Position numbers and translations under genes: made by a program. Of a stretch of DNA of 62,518 bases, positions 8,529 to 16,631 are shown in pieces. The stretch is from Falsiroseomonas selenitidurans (lineage in GTDB: Bacteria > Pseudomonadota > Alphaproteobacteria > Acetobacterales > Acetobacteraceae). How positions within the stretch are numbered: position 1 is the first letter of the stretch; each line of letters opens with the position of its first letter. The DNA lies in contig NZ_JAAVNE010000031.1 of NCBI RefSeq assembly GCF_012103215.1, positions 1-62,518 on the forward strand. Direction: 5' to 3'. The notes below the pieces were generated by a model. The model ran no database searches. It had not been told where the DNA came from and was given only the letters and a program-made list of their open reading frames with translations.

Positions 8529-9674
8529 ATGCCGACGATCAAGCTTCCCGAGGGCGACTACACGCTGCAGGGCCCGCGCGATTTCGCCACGGCGACGCCG
8601 CCCTTCCCCCGCGTCGCGCTGGCCGCCGCACATGTGGTGGCGGACACATTGGCGGAGCAGGACCCCTGGCTCGACGCGAAAATCGACTGGGACCGCACCA
8701 TCGCGTTCCGGAAGCACCTGTGGTCGCTCGGCCTGGGCGTGGCGGAGGCGATGGATACCGCCCAGCGCGGCATGGGCCTGGATTGGGTGGCGGCGCAGGA
8801 ACTCATTCGCCGTTCGCTCGACGCCATGCAGGACCATCCCGGCGCGGTGATGGCCAGCGGCGCCGGCACGGACCATCTGGCCCCCGGCCCCGATGTCACT
8901 GTGGATGACGTGATCCGCGCCTATGAGGAGCAATGCTCCGCCGTGGAGGCGATGGGCGGCCGCATCATCCTGATGGCCTCCCGCGCCCTGGCCAAGGCCG
9001 CGAAGTCGCCGGCGGATTACGAGCGGGTCTATGACCGCATCCTGTCCCAGGTGAAGCAGCCCGTCATCATCCACTGGCTGGGCGAGATGTTCGACCCCGC
9101 GCTGGAAGGCTATTGGGGCAACCACGACCACATGGCGGCGATGGAGACGGCGCTGGCCGTGATCCACGCCCATGCGGACAAGGTGGATGGCGTGAAGGTC
9201 TCGCTGCTGGACGACCAGAAGGAGATTTCGATGCGCCGGCGCCTGCCGAAAGGCGTGCGCATGTACACCGGCGACGACTTCAACTACGCCGAACTGATCG
9301 CGGGTGACGGCCAGGGCTATTCCGACGCGCTGCTCGGCATCTTCGACCCCATCGCACCGGCGGTGGGCGGCGCGCTGGCGTCGCTCGCGAAGAACGACCT
9401 GGCCACCTTCCACGACATCCTGGCGCCCACCGTCCCGCTGTCGCGCCACATCTTCAAGGCGCCGACACGCTTCTACAAGACCGGCGTGGTGTTCATGGCC
9501 TGGCTGAACGGCCACCAGGACCATTTCGTCATGGTCGGCGGCCAGCAATCCACCCGCAGCATCCGTCACTTCTCCGAGCTGTTCCGCCTGGCCGACAAGG
9601 CCGGGCTGCTGCGCGACCCGGACATGGCGGTGGCGCGCATGAAGACCCTGCTCGCCTTGCACGGTGCCGCCTGA
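8529..9674 (+). CDS. DUF993 family protein (DapA-like TIM barrel)
   Basis: A 381-residue protein recognised as DUF993, a family often labelled dihydrodipicolinate synthase-like, with segments such as 'DPWLDAKIDWDRTIAFRKHLWSLGLGVAEAMDTAQRGMGLDW' broken here into the parts WDRTIAFRKHLWSLGLG and AMDTAQRGMGLDW. A lysine in 'DGVKVSLLD' is the probable Schiff-base residue by position; this is inference. It starts 3 bases after the Gfo/Idh gene and ends in an ATGA overlap with the isomerase gene. The recurring company of Gfo/Idh/MocA, DUF993 and TIM-barrel isomerase suggests sequential steps on one sugar-like substrate. Confidence 0.8.
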   Translation: MPTIKLPEGDYTLQGPRDFATATPPFPRVALAAAHVVADTLAEQDPWLDAKIDWDRTIAFRKHLWSLGLGVAEAMDTAQRGMGLDWVAAQELIRRSLDAMQDHPGAVMASGAGTDHLAPGPDVTVDDVIRAYEEQCSAVEAMGGRIILMASRALAKAAKSPADYERVYDRILSQVKQPVIIHWLGEMFDPALEGYWGNHDHMAAMETALAVIHAHADKVDGVKVSLLDDQKEISMRRRLPKGVRMYTGDDFNYAELIAGDGQGYSDALLGIFDPIAPAVGGALASLAKNDLATFHDILAPTVPLSRHIFKAPTRFYKTGVVFMAWLNGHQDHFVMVGGQQSTRSIRHFSELFRLADKAGLLRDPDMAVARMKTLLALHGAA

Positions 9675-10480
9675 TGCAGATCTCGCTGAACTCGGTCACC
9701 GTGAAGGAGAAATGGGGCCTGCCCGAGCTGATCGAGGGCTGCGCCCGCCACGGCATTCCGGGCATCTCCCCCTGGCGCGACGTGCTCGGCGCCATGGGGG
9801 TGGAGCGCGCGGCGAAGCAGATTCGCGATGCCGGCCTGACCGTCACCGGCCTCTGCCGCGGCGGCATGTTCCCGGCCCATGACCAGGCCGGCCGCGATGC
9901 CGCCATCGAGGACAACCGCCGCGCCATCGCGGAGGCGCATGCGATCGGCGCGAAATGCCTGGTGGTGCTGGGCGGCGGCCTGCCGCCCGGCTCCAAGGAC
10001 CTGCCGGGCGCGCGCGAGATGCTGCGCGAGGGGCTGGCGAAGATCCTGCCGGATGCGCGGGCGGCCGGCGTGACCATCGCGCTGGAACCGCTGCACCCGA
10101 TGACCTGCGCGGATCGGTCGGTGCTGTCCACGCTCGGCCAGGCGCTGGACCTCTGCGACGAATTCGGCGCGGGCATGGGCATCGCGCTCGATGTCTATCA
10201 CGTCTGGTGGGACCCGCAGCTGGCGACGCTGATCCAGCGCGCCGGACCGCGCATCGCCGCCTTCCATGTCTGCGACTGGAAGGTGCCGACGACCGACACG
10301 GTGTTCGACCGCGGCATCCCCGGCGAAGGCTGCATCGACATCCCCGCCATCCGCCGCATGGTGGAAGCGCAGGGCTACGACAGTTTCGCGGAGGTCGAGA
10401 TCCTGTCCAGGCATTGGTGGCAGCAGGACCCGGAGGCGGTGCTGCCGCTGCTGAAGGAACGTCACGCCACCGCCGTCTGA
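9674..10480 (+). CDS. sugar phosphate isomerase/epimerase (xylose isomerase-like TIM barrel)
   Basis: A 268-residue member of the AP-endonuclease-2-like TIM-barrel family. Metal-ligand segments typical of the family are visible: 'VTIALEPLHP' (Glu), 'MGIALDVYHVWWDP' (Asp, His), 'AFHVCDWKVP' (His, Asp) and 'SFAEVEILS' (Glu). Its ATG overlaps the DUF993 stop as ATGA, indicating coupled translation. It probably isomerises, epimerises or dehydrates a sugar derivative handled by the preceding enzymes. A second family member lies at 14737-15552. Confidence 0.85.
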   Translation: MQISLNSVTVKEKWGLPELIEGCARHGIPGISPWRDVLGAMGVERAAKQIRDAGLTVTGLCRGGMFPAHDQAGRDAAIEDNRRAIAEAHAIGAKCLVVLGGGLPPGSKDLPGAREMLREGLAKILPDARAAGVTIALEPLHPMTCADRSVLSTLGQALDLCDEFGAGMGIALDVYHVWWDPQLATLIQRAGPRIAAFHVCDWKVPTTDTVFDRGIPGEGCIDIPAIRRMVEAQGYDSFAEVEILSRHWWQQDPEAVLPLLKERHATAV

Positions 10481-10506
10481 ATCACCAAGAATCGGGAGAG
10501 ACAAGA

Positions 10507-11478
10507 ATGAGCCGCTTCCGCCTCACGCGCCGGGCCCTGCTCGGCACCGCGCTCGCGACCCCTGCACTCGCCCAGGGCTGGGCACCCACGCGCCCGCTTC
10601 GCTTCGTCGTGCCCTTCCCGCCGGGCGGCGCCACCGATGTGGTGGCGCGCGTCCTTGCGGACAGGATGCAGGAGAAGCTGGGCCAGCCGGTCGCGGTGGA
10701 GAACCGCACCGGCGCTGGCGGCAATGTGGGCGTGGAGAATGTGGTGCGCAGCGCTGCCGATGGCCACACCATCCTCATGGGCACGACCGGCACGCTGACC
10801 ATCAACCCGCATCTCTACACCAACATGGCCTTCAGCCCGGCCAACGATCTGACGCCGATCGGCATGGCCTTCGCCACCGACCATGTGCTGATCGTGAACC
10901 CCTCCGTGCCGGCGCAGAACCTGGCGGAGTTCCTGGCGCTGCTGCGGGCGCGGCCGAATTCGCTCTCCTTCGGCTCCGGCGGCAATGGCTCCTCCACCCA
11001 TCTGGTGCCGGAACTGTTCAAGATGGTGGCGCGGGTAGAGATGCAGCATGTGCCGTATCGCGGCAGCGCGCCGGCGCTGAACGACACGGTCGCGGGCAAT
11101 GTGCAGGTGATGCTGGACCAGCTGCCTTCCGCGCTTGGCCAGATCCAGGGCGGCCGGGTGCGCGCGCTGGCGGTTACCGGCCCGAAGCGCTCCGCCCTGC
11201 TGCCCAACCTGCCGACCTTTGCCGAGGCCGGTCTGGCCGATGCGCAGGCCACCTCCTGGGGCGCCGTGATGGCCCCGGCCGGGCTGCCGGCCGCGACCAC
11301 GCAGCGCCTTTCCGCCGTGCTGCGGGAGGTGCTGGCCGAACCCGGCGTGCAGCAGCGCCTGCGCGCCGCCGGCGCCGACGCCGTGACCTCCACGCCGGAG
11401 GAACTCGCCGCCACGATGCGCGAGGAGACGGCGAAGTGGCGCCGCGTGGTGCGGGAGGCGCGGATCACCGTGAACTGA
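10507..11478 (+). CDS. tripartite tricarboxylate transporter substrate-binding protein (TctC/Bug) 1
   Basis: A 323-residue periplasmic binding protein of the TctC/Bug family. A twin-arginine-like or Sec signal is seen at residues 1-22 (MSRFRLTRRALLGTALATPALA, with the pair RR before ALLG). The family hallmarks 'FVVPFPPGGATDVVARVLADRM' and 'NRTGAGGNVGVENV' follow. The start has GGGAGAG about 6 bases upstream. It is the last gene of the TetR-linked run, 26 bases after the isomerase gene, with no tctA or tctB beside it. It may share the TctBA membrane pair at 18669-20691 or deliver elsewhere. The substrate is presumably a carboxylate or sugar acid fed to the catabolic genes. Confidence 0.9.
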   Translation: MSRFRLTRRALLGTALATPALAQGWAPTRPLRFVVPFPPGGATDVVARVLADRMQEKLGQPVAVENRTGAGGNVGVENVVRSAADGHTILMGTTGTLTINPHLYTNMAFSPANDLTPIGMAFATDHVLIVNPSVPAQNLAEFLALLRARPNSLSFGSGGNGSSTHLVPELFKMVARVEMQHVPYRGSAPALNDTVAGNVQVMLDQLPSALGQIQGGRVRALAVTGPKRSALLPNLPTFAEAGLADAQATSWGAVMAPAGLPAATTQRLSAVLREVLAEPGVQQRLRAAGADAVTSTPEELAATMREETAKWRRVVREARITVN

Positions 11479-11489
11479 GGCGCTTGACG

Positions 11490-11519
11490 GCGGCCGCGGC
11501 ATCGCCACGCTGCGGCCGC
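11490..11519. terminator. GC-rich stem-loop after tctC1
   Basis: Perfect 8-base arms, GCGGCCGC at 11490-11497 and 11512-11519, flank a 14-base loop in the 60-base gap after tctC1. There is no T-tract. It could end or stabilise the operon transcript. Confidence 0.35.
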
Positions 11520-11538
11520 ACCTTCAGGGCTTCGACAC

Positions 11539-12105
11539 ATGCCTGCGCTGCCCCGCTGGGCCTGGCTTGTCCTCCTGCTCGGCCTGCTCGTCGCCACCGC
11601 GCTGATCCTGCTGGCGATGGGGCGGGAGCCGATCTGCACATGCGGCAGCATCAAGCTGTGGCATGGCGAGGTCATCAGCGCCGAGAATTCGCAGCACATC
11701 ACGGATTGGTACACGCCGTCGCACATCGGGCACGGCCTGATCTTCTACGCCGCCCTGCATCTGGTGGCGCGCCGTCTCGGCCTGCTGCCGCGCGCCGTGA
11801 TCGCGACGGTGGTGGAGGCGGCCTGGGAGATCCTCGAGAACACCGATGCGGTGATCCGGCACTACCGCGAGGCGACCATCGCGCTGGATTATTTCGGCGA
11901 CAGCGTCCTGAATTCGGGCTTCGACATTGCCGCCATGTGGCTGGGCTTTGCCCTGGCCGCGCGTCTGCCCGTCTGGGCCAGCGTCGCGCTGCTGCTGGCG
12001 ATGGAGGTCGGCGTCGCGCTGGTGATCCGCGACAACCTCACCCTCAACGTGCTGATGCTGCTCTGGCCGCTGGATGCCGTGCGCGAATGGCAGGCGGCCA
12101 GGTAG
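11539..12105 (+). CDS. DUF2585 family membrane protein (UPF0314)
   Basis: A 188-residue protein with the distinctive DUF2585/UPF0314 core 'GREPICTCGSIKLWHG', 'ENSQHITDWYTPSHIGHGLIFY' and 'AWEILENTDAVIRHYRE'. Hydrophobic segments at about 9-28, 72-90 and in the C-terminal half predict a polytopic inner-membrane protein. The family is largely alphaproteobacterial, with no established function. The conserved His and Glu residues in the membrane part suggest a metal or catalytic role, which is speculation. It is convergent with the M20 gene with no gap between the stops. Confidence 0.9.
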   Translation: MPALPRWAWLVLLLGLLVATALILLAMGREPICTCGSIKLWHGEVISAENSQHITDWYTPSHIGHGLIFYAALHLVARRLGLLPRAVIATVVEAAWEILENTDAVIRHYREATIALDYFGDSVLNSGFDIAAMWLGFALAARLPVWASVALLLAMEVGVALVIRDNLTLNVLMLLWPLDAVREWQAAR

Positions 12106-13299
12106 TCACGCCGCCCAGTCCAGTTCCTGCTGGACCAGGCTCGCCCAATAGGCGGCGCCGAGGGCCAGGATCTGGTCGTTGAAATCGTATTGCGGCGTGT
12201 GGACGTTGTGGAAGCTGCCATCGGCGTTCAGGCCGTTGCCGATGCGCATGAAGACGCCGGGCTTTTCCTGCAGCATGAAGGCGAAATCCTCCCCGCCCGT
12301 GCTGAGCCCGACCTCGCCGACCTTGTCCGCGCCGACCACCGCGGCGGCGGCGGCGATGGCCACCGGCAGCTTCTCCGCCGCATTCACCGTGGGCGGGCAG
12401 AGCGGCACATAGGTGAAGGTGGCGGTGCAGCCCTGCGCGGTGGCAAGCGACTCCGCCAGCGCGTGCAGCCGCGCGCGGATGATGGCCTGGTCGCCCTTCT
12501 CGAAATACCGCGCGGTGCCGCGCACCACGACCTTGGATGGCATCACATTCGGCGAGTCGAAGCTGCCGCCGGAGACATGGCCGACGGAGAGCGCGGCGCT
12601 GGCGGTGGGCTTCAGGTTGCGCGGCAGGATGGTGTGCACCGCCAGCAGGAACTGGCCGAGCACCACCGTCGCATCGGTGGCCAGGTGCGGCGCGGCGCCG
12701 CCATGGCCGCCGGTGCCGTGGAATTCCACGCCCCAGAAATCGGCGCCCGCCAGCATCGGCCCCGGCCGCGTCGCGAACTGGCCCACCGGCAGCCCCGGCG
12801 AATTGTGCAACCCATAGACGGCATCGACCGGAAAGCGGTCGAACAGCCCGTCCTTGATCATCGCCGGCGCGCCCGTGCCGGCCTCCTCCGCCGGCTGGAA
12901 GATGAACCGCACCGTGCCGGCGAAATCCGGCTTGCCGGCCAGGTAGCGTGCCGCGCCGAGCAGCATGGTGGTATGCCCGTCATGCCCGCAGGCATGCATC
13001 TTGCCGGGCACGGTGGAGGCATGGGCGAAGCCGTTCTCCTCCTGGATGAACAGCGCATCCATGTCGGCGCGCAGCCCGATCGCGCGCTGGCCGGGCCGGC
13101 TGCCCTGCAGCGTGCCGACCACGCCGGTGCCGCCGATGCCCTCCGTCACCTCGATCCCCCATTCGCGCAGCTTCGCGGCGACCAGGGCGGCGGTGCGATG
13201 CTCCTCGAAGCGGGTTTCCGGGTGGCGGTGGATGTCCTGGCGGATTGCCACCAGTTCGGGCTCATAGGCGCGGATCGCCTCAAGGATGTCCTGGCGCAT
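12106..13299 (-). CDS. M20 family amidohydrolase/metallopeptidase
   Basis: A 397-residue M20D-type amidohydrolase of the hippurate hydrolase/HipO/IAA-amino-acid hydrolase group. Visible motifs are 'RRHPE'-like 'IHRHPETRFEEHRTA', the metal site 'HACGHDGHTTMLLGAARYL', the catalytic/metal Glu pair 'QPAEEAGTGAPAMI' and the dimer-domain 'GGHGGAAPH'. The start is MRQDILEAIRAYEP, preceded by GGGAGAG. It probably hydrolyses an N-acyl or amide bond in a small-molecule nutrient in the cytoplasm. It is the last gene of the minus-strand run that begins at 16556, 13 bases after the enolase-superfamily gene. Confidence 0.9.
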   Translation of the reverse strand: MRQDILEAIRAYEPELVAIRQDIHRHPETRFEEHRTAALVAAKLREWGIEVTEGIGGTGVVGTLQGSRPGQRAIGLRADMDALFIQEENGFAHASTVPGKMHACGHDGHTTMLLGAARYLAGKPDFAGTVRFIFQPAEEAGTGAPAMIKDGLFDRFPVDAVYGLHNSPGLPVGQFATRPGPMLAGADFWGVEFHGTGGHGGAAPHLATDATVVLGQFLLAVHTILPRNLKPTASAALSVGHVSGGSFDSPNVMPSKVVVRGTARYFEKGDQAIIRARLHALAESLATAQGCTATFTYVPLCPPTVNAAEKLPVAIAAAAAVVGADKVGEVGLSTGGEDFAFMLQEKPGVFMRIGNGLNADGSFHNVHTPQYDFNDQILALGAAYWASLVQQELDWAA

Positions 13300-13312
13300 C
13301 GGTCTCTCCCAC

Positions 13313-14740
13313 TCAGTTGGGCCAGGCGGCCCGGGGCATCGGCGCCATGGCCGTGAAGTCAGGCTCCTGCGTCGCGCCCAGCCCGGGCGTCTCCAGGCTG
13401 CCGAGGTCGAGCAGCCCGTTGCGGATCGCCAGCCGCGGGCCGTGCGGCGTATCGGCGTAGAGGTCGGGGTGGGCTTCCAGGAAGCGGTAGGCCTCCGCCT
13501 TCGGACGGCCGGCGAAGCCATCGATGAAATGGTGCCCGTTGCGCTCGACATGCGGCAGGCCGAGCAGGGCAACCAGCGCCAGATCCTGCTGCACGCAGAC
13601 ACCGGCGAGCGTGGTCAGATCCTCCGCCGACATGAAGTAGCGGTCGCGCCCTTCTGCCGCGTTCCAGGCGCGGCAGCGCGCCAGGTTCAGCACGGATCGC
13701 CACACGCCCTTGCAGGCCTTGGAGGACACGCCGGCATAGCCCAGCGCGCGGCCGGTGACGAAGGCATCCAGCGGGCCGTCGCTTTCGTCGATGATGACGG
13801 GGCGTTCCGCCGCCAGCGCGGCCATTCCCGTCTCCAGCGCGCGGGCGCGCTTCACCGGCTGCTCGATGTAGAGGATGGAGCGGCACAGCCGCGCCAGCCG
13901 CGGTTCCGCCTGCATGGCGCGCCACAAGGCCAGCGCACCTTCCGCATCCTCGTACTGCTCATTGCCGTCCAGGCTGGCGTGGTAGCCGCCATGGGCGCGG
14001 TCCAGCACGGCGGCGATGCGCGACAGCCTGTCCACATCGGCGGCGATGTTGCCGCCCACCTTCAGCTTCCAGTAGCGGTGGCCGTAGCCCGTGGCCACCT
14101 CCTCCAGCGTCTCCGGCAGCCCGTCATTCACGCGGCTGTCCTGATCCGCCGCCGTGATGGGATCGACCAGCCCCACCGTGTGCCGCGCATGCAATTGCCG
14201 CAGCGGCGACAGCCCTGCGAGCAGTGCGGTGAAATCGAAGCCGGCGAGATCCGGCACCACGTCATGCGGCGCCATGCCGCCGATATTGCCGCGCATGCCG
14301 GTCCAGAAGGACACGCCCTGCGCCTTCAGCACCGCATCCAGCATGGCGCGGTCCAGCAGCGCGCGGCCGTAGCTGGCCACCAGCGGGTTCAGCGCTTCCG
14401 CCGCCGCCGCCCGCGTCACCGCCGCATAGCTGTTGGCGAAATGGCCGAAGGCGGTGTCGGCGCCCGCCGCCAGGCTGGCCTGTTCGGCCAGTTCCAGCGC
14501 GCGGCGCAGTTGCTGTTCGTTCTGCGCGTCGGACAGCTTCGGGTCCTTGTCGAACCATTTGGCGGCCAGTGTCTCCGCCGCCATGCCCCAGGCTTCGCGG
14601 CCGTCCGCCAGCCGGATGCGCGCGCGCAGCACCGCCTGGCGGCCCTGCGTCACCGTGATGACGCCGAAGCGGAAGGGCAGGCGCAGCGTGAAGGGCCATT
14701 CGAAGCGCTGGGTCTCCACCAGCGTGAAGCGTGGACTCAT
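13313..14740 (-). CDS. enolase superfamily (mandelate racemase/muconate lactonizing-like) protein
   Basis: A 475-residue protein, somewhat longer than typical superfamily members (about 350-450). The barrel signature residues are visible: 'YWKLKVGGN' (the KxK base), 'ASLDGNEQY' (metal Asp), 'ILYIEQPV' (metal Glu) and 'VIIDESDGPLDAF' (Asp/Glu and the partner region). It likely abstracts the alpha-proton of a carboxylate, as in sugar-acid dehydratases. Its ATG overlaps the stop of the isomerase gene as ATGA. With the isomerase and Gfo/Idh genes upstream it forms a second, minus-strand catabolic set. The substrate is unknown. Confidence 0.85.
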   Translation of the reverse strand: MSPRFTLVETQRFEWPFTLRLPFRFGVITVTQGRQAVLRARIRLADGREAWGMAAETLAAKWFDKDPKLSDAQNEQQLRRALELAEQASLAAGADTAFGHFANSYAAVTRAAAAEALNPLVASYGRALLDRAMLDAVLKAQGVSFWTGMRGNIGGMAPHDVVPDLAGFDFTALLAGLSPLRQLHARHTVGLVDPITAADQDSRVNDGLPETLEEVATGYGHRYWKLKVGGNIAADVDRLSRIAAVLDRAHGGYHASLDGNEQYEDAEGALALWRAMQAEPRLARLCRSILYIEQPVKRARALETGMAALAAERPVIIDESDGPLDAFVTGRALGYAGVSSKACKGVWRSVLNLARCRAWNAAEGRDRYFMSAEDLTTLAGVCVQQDLALVALLGLPHVERNGHHFIDGFAGRPKAEAYRFLEAHPDLYADTPHGPRLAIRNGLLDLGSLETPGLGATQEPDFTAMAPMPRAAWPN

Positions 14741-15552
14741 GCCTCGAGGATCCCCCGCAGATAGCCGATGGCGCGCGCGGCGCTGGTGCGGCCATCCGGC
14801 TGATAGTCGAAGGGTTCCACCGCGCAGAAGCCAGCATAGCGCGTATCCTGCAGCGCATCGAGCACCGGCCGGAACGGATCGCCGCCCTGGCCCGGCGCGC
14901 GGCGGTTGCGGTCGTTCAGGTGCACATGCGCGATCTGCCCGCCGGGGATATGCCGCCGCAGCAGCGTCGCTGCGCTGTCCTCTTCGCCATTCCCCGCGGC
15001 GCTGACATCCAGCATGGTGCGCAGGCCGGGGGAGCCGATGCGGGTGACGATCTCCACCGCTTCCGCCACCGTCCGCGCCCAGTTGGTCTGGCCGGCATCC
15101 AGCGGTTCCAGGCAATAGGTCACGCCGTGCTGCGCCGCCCAGGCGCCGGCCTGCGCCATGGCATCCTCCGCGCGCGCCGCATCGCCCTCCGCCGCCAAAT
15201 GGCGCTGCTTCGGGGAGCCATGCACCAGCAGCGTCGCGCCCAGATCGGCGGCGAGCCCCACCAGCCGCTGCATCACATCCAGCGTCTGTGTGCGGATGGT
15301 GGAATCGGCGCTGGTGATGGAAAGCCCCGCCGGCGCCACCAGCAGCCAGTGCAGGGAGGTGATCGGCGCGCCTTCCGATTCCGCGATGCGCCGCAATTCC
15401 GCGCGGCGAGCCTTCGGCAGAAGGTGCGGGGCTTCCGCATCGAGGGTGAAGGGCGCCACTTCCAGCCCGTCATAGCCCAGCGCGGCGGCCAGCCGGGCCT
15501 GCTCGGCGAAGTCCAGGGACGCGACCACTTCGTTGCACAGCGCGATTCGCAT
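14737..15552 (-). CDS. sugar phosphate isomerase/epimerase family protein
   Basis: A 271-residue TIM-barrel protein of the xylose-isomerase-like family. The metal-site strands are 'VTYCLEPLDAGQTNW' (Glu), 'LRTMLDVSAAGN' (Asp), 'IAHVHLNDRNRRAPGQG' (His, Asp) and 'GFCAVEPFDYQPDG' (Glu), in the order expected. It overlaps both neighbours: a single shared base (TAATG) with the Gfo/Idh gene upstream and ATGA with the enolase-superfamily gene downstream, so all three are translationally coupled. It is the counterpart of the plus-strand isomerase at 9674. Confidence 0.85.
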   Translation of the reverse strand: MRIALCNEVVASLDFAEQARLAAALGYDGLEVAPFTLDAEAPHLLPKARRAELRRIAESEGAPITSLHWLLVAPAGLSITSADSTIRTQTLDVMQRLVGLAADLGATLLVHGSPKQRHLAAEGDAARAEDAMAQAGAWAAQHGVTYCLEPLDAGQTNWARTVAEAVEIVTRIGSPGLRTMLDVSAAGNGEEDSAATLLRRHIPGGQIAHVHLNDRNRRAPGQGGDPFRPVLDALQDTRYAGFCAVEPFDYQPDGRTSAARAIGYLRGILEA

Positions 15553-16556
15553 TATGGGAACAACTCCTCCACGCGCCTCTCATGCGCGGATCGTCGCGCG
15601 GCGTCCAGTATCCGCAGCGGCAGCACGCCGCCCTCGAAAAGATCCGGCCCCTGCGGGATTCGCGTGTCCACCGCATGCAGGAAGGCAGCGAGCTGGGCCG
15701 CGACGACACCGACGGGATCCAGCGCCGGCGCGCCGAGATCCTCCGCCGGCGCGTGGTCCGGCAGCCAGGCGCCGGACGCCGCCGGGCGGTGGCGGCCGCG
15801 GCGCAGGCGCAGGGTTTCCGCCATGAAATCCACCTCCGCCAGCGCATCCCGGCCGGCCACGGCCAGCAGCTTGCGCGTCTCCGCCCCCGGCACCACGGCA
15901 TCGGCGTGCTCGCCCGGCAGCACGCAGCCGGCCTCGATCAGGGCGGTGGCGCCGGAGGCGAAGCGCAGCTGGATCACCGCCAGATCCTCCCGCCCCCGCC
16001 GCAGCGGGTCGGCCAGCATCGCGAAGACGTGTGTCGGCGCCTCGCCCGCGATCCAGGGCAGCAGGTCGGCGAAATGCACCGCATCGTTCAGCAGCGCCCC
16101 GGAATCGCCGCGCGCCCGCTTCAGGCCCGACATGCGGGCGGAGAGGTGGTGCAGCGGGCCGAAGCCGCCCGCGCGGGCCAGGCGGTGGATCGCCTGCGCC
16201 TTCGGGTGGAAGCGGAAGAACAGGCCCAGCTGCACGATGCGCCCAGCCGCCAGCGCGTGCAGGGCGGCCGATTGCGCGGCGGTTTCCGTCGCCGGCTTTT
16301 CCAGGAACAGGTCCCGCCCGGCGCGCAGCACCGCTTCCGCCAGCGGCACATGGGTGGCCGGCGGCGTGGCGAGGATCGCGGCATCGCAGCCGGCCAGCCC
16401 TTCCGCCAGCCCCGCCGCGAAGCGCGTGCCCGGTGGCGCCGCGGCGCGCGCCGCGGGGTCCGGTTCCAGCACCAGGGCCGTCCGGCCGAGGCGCGCGAGC
16501 GCGGCCAGGTGGACGCGCCCGAAGGCGCCGCAGCCGATCAGCAGCAGGCGGGTCAT
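15552..16556 (-). CDS. Gfo/Idh/MocA family oxidoreductase
   Basis: A 334-residue dehydrogenase. The dinucleotide motif 'LLLIGCGAFGRVHLAAL' is at residues 4-20 and the EKP motif at 86-88 (LFLEKPATE). The C-terminal domain has 'GDSGALLNDAVHFADLLPWIAG', with the Asp/His pair usual for sugar dehydrogenases. It heads the minus-strand run (Gfo/Idh, isomerase, enolase-superfamily, M20). A 21-base palindrome (16584-16604) lies in the 75-base divergent gap upstream and is a candidate operator. It is clearly different in sequence from the Gfo/Idh protein at 7371, so it is a separate specificity rather than a recent duplicate. Confidence 0.85.
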   Translation of the reverse strand: MTRLLLIGCGAFGRVHLAALARLGRTALVLEPDPAARAAAPPGTRFAAGLAEGLAGCDAAILATPPATHVPLAEAVLRAGRDLFLEKPATETAAQSAALHALAAGRIVQLGLFFRFHPKAQAIHRLARAGGFGPLHHLSARMSGLKRARGDSGALLNDAVHFADLLPWIAGEAPTHVFAMLADPLRRGREDLAVIQLRFASGATALIEAGCVLPGEHADAVVPGAETRKLLAVAGRDALAEVDFMAETLRLRRGRHRPAASGAWLPDHAPAEDLGAPALDPVGVVAAQLAAFLHAVDTRIPQGPDLFEGGVLPLRILDAARRSAHERRVEELFP

Positions 16557-16583
16557 GTGCCATCAGCGCAGCAGGCCGCGGCA

Positions 16584-16604
16584 CCGGTCAAGCGCCTTGA
16601 CCGG
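16584..16604. promoter_or_regulatory. palindrome in divergent gap, candidate operator
   Basis: Perfect arms CCGGTCAA (16584-16591) and TTGACCGG (16597-16604) are separated by GCGCC. It sits centrally in the 75 bases between the divergent Gfo/Idh and GNAT genes. Either strand offers a TTGAC(C) -35-like element within the palindrome, so binding there would affect both directions. No cognate regulator can be named. Confidence 0.4.
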
Positions 16605-16631
16605 GCCCATCCCGTGGGCAAGCCTGCCCGG

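Noticed and set aside
11171..11182. A third TetR operator (GGTTAC half-site inside tctC1)
   Set aside because: Only one half-site is present, without the partner at 4-base spacing, and it lies within coding sequence.
13313..14740. A canonical mandelate racemase or muconate cycloisomerase assignment for the enolase-superfamily gene
   Set aside because: The barrel residues fit the superfamily, but the protein is longer than those enzymes and the neighbours are sugar-type genes, so only the superfamily is claimed.
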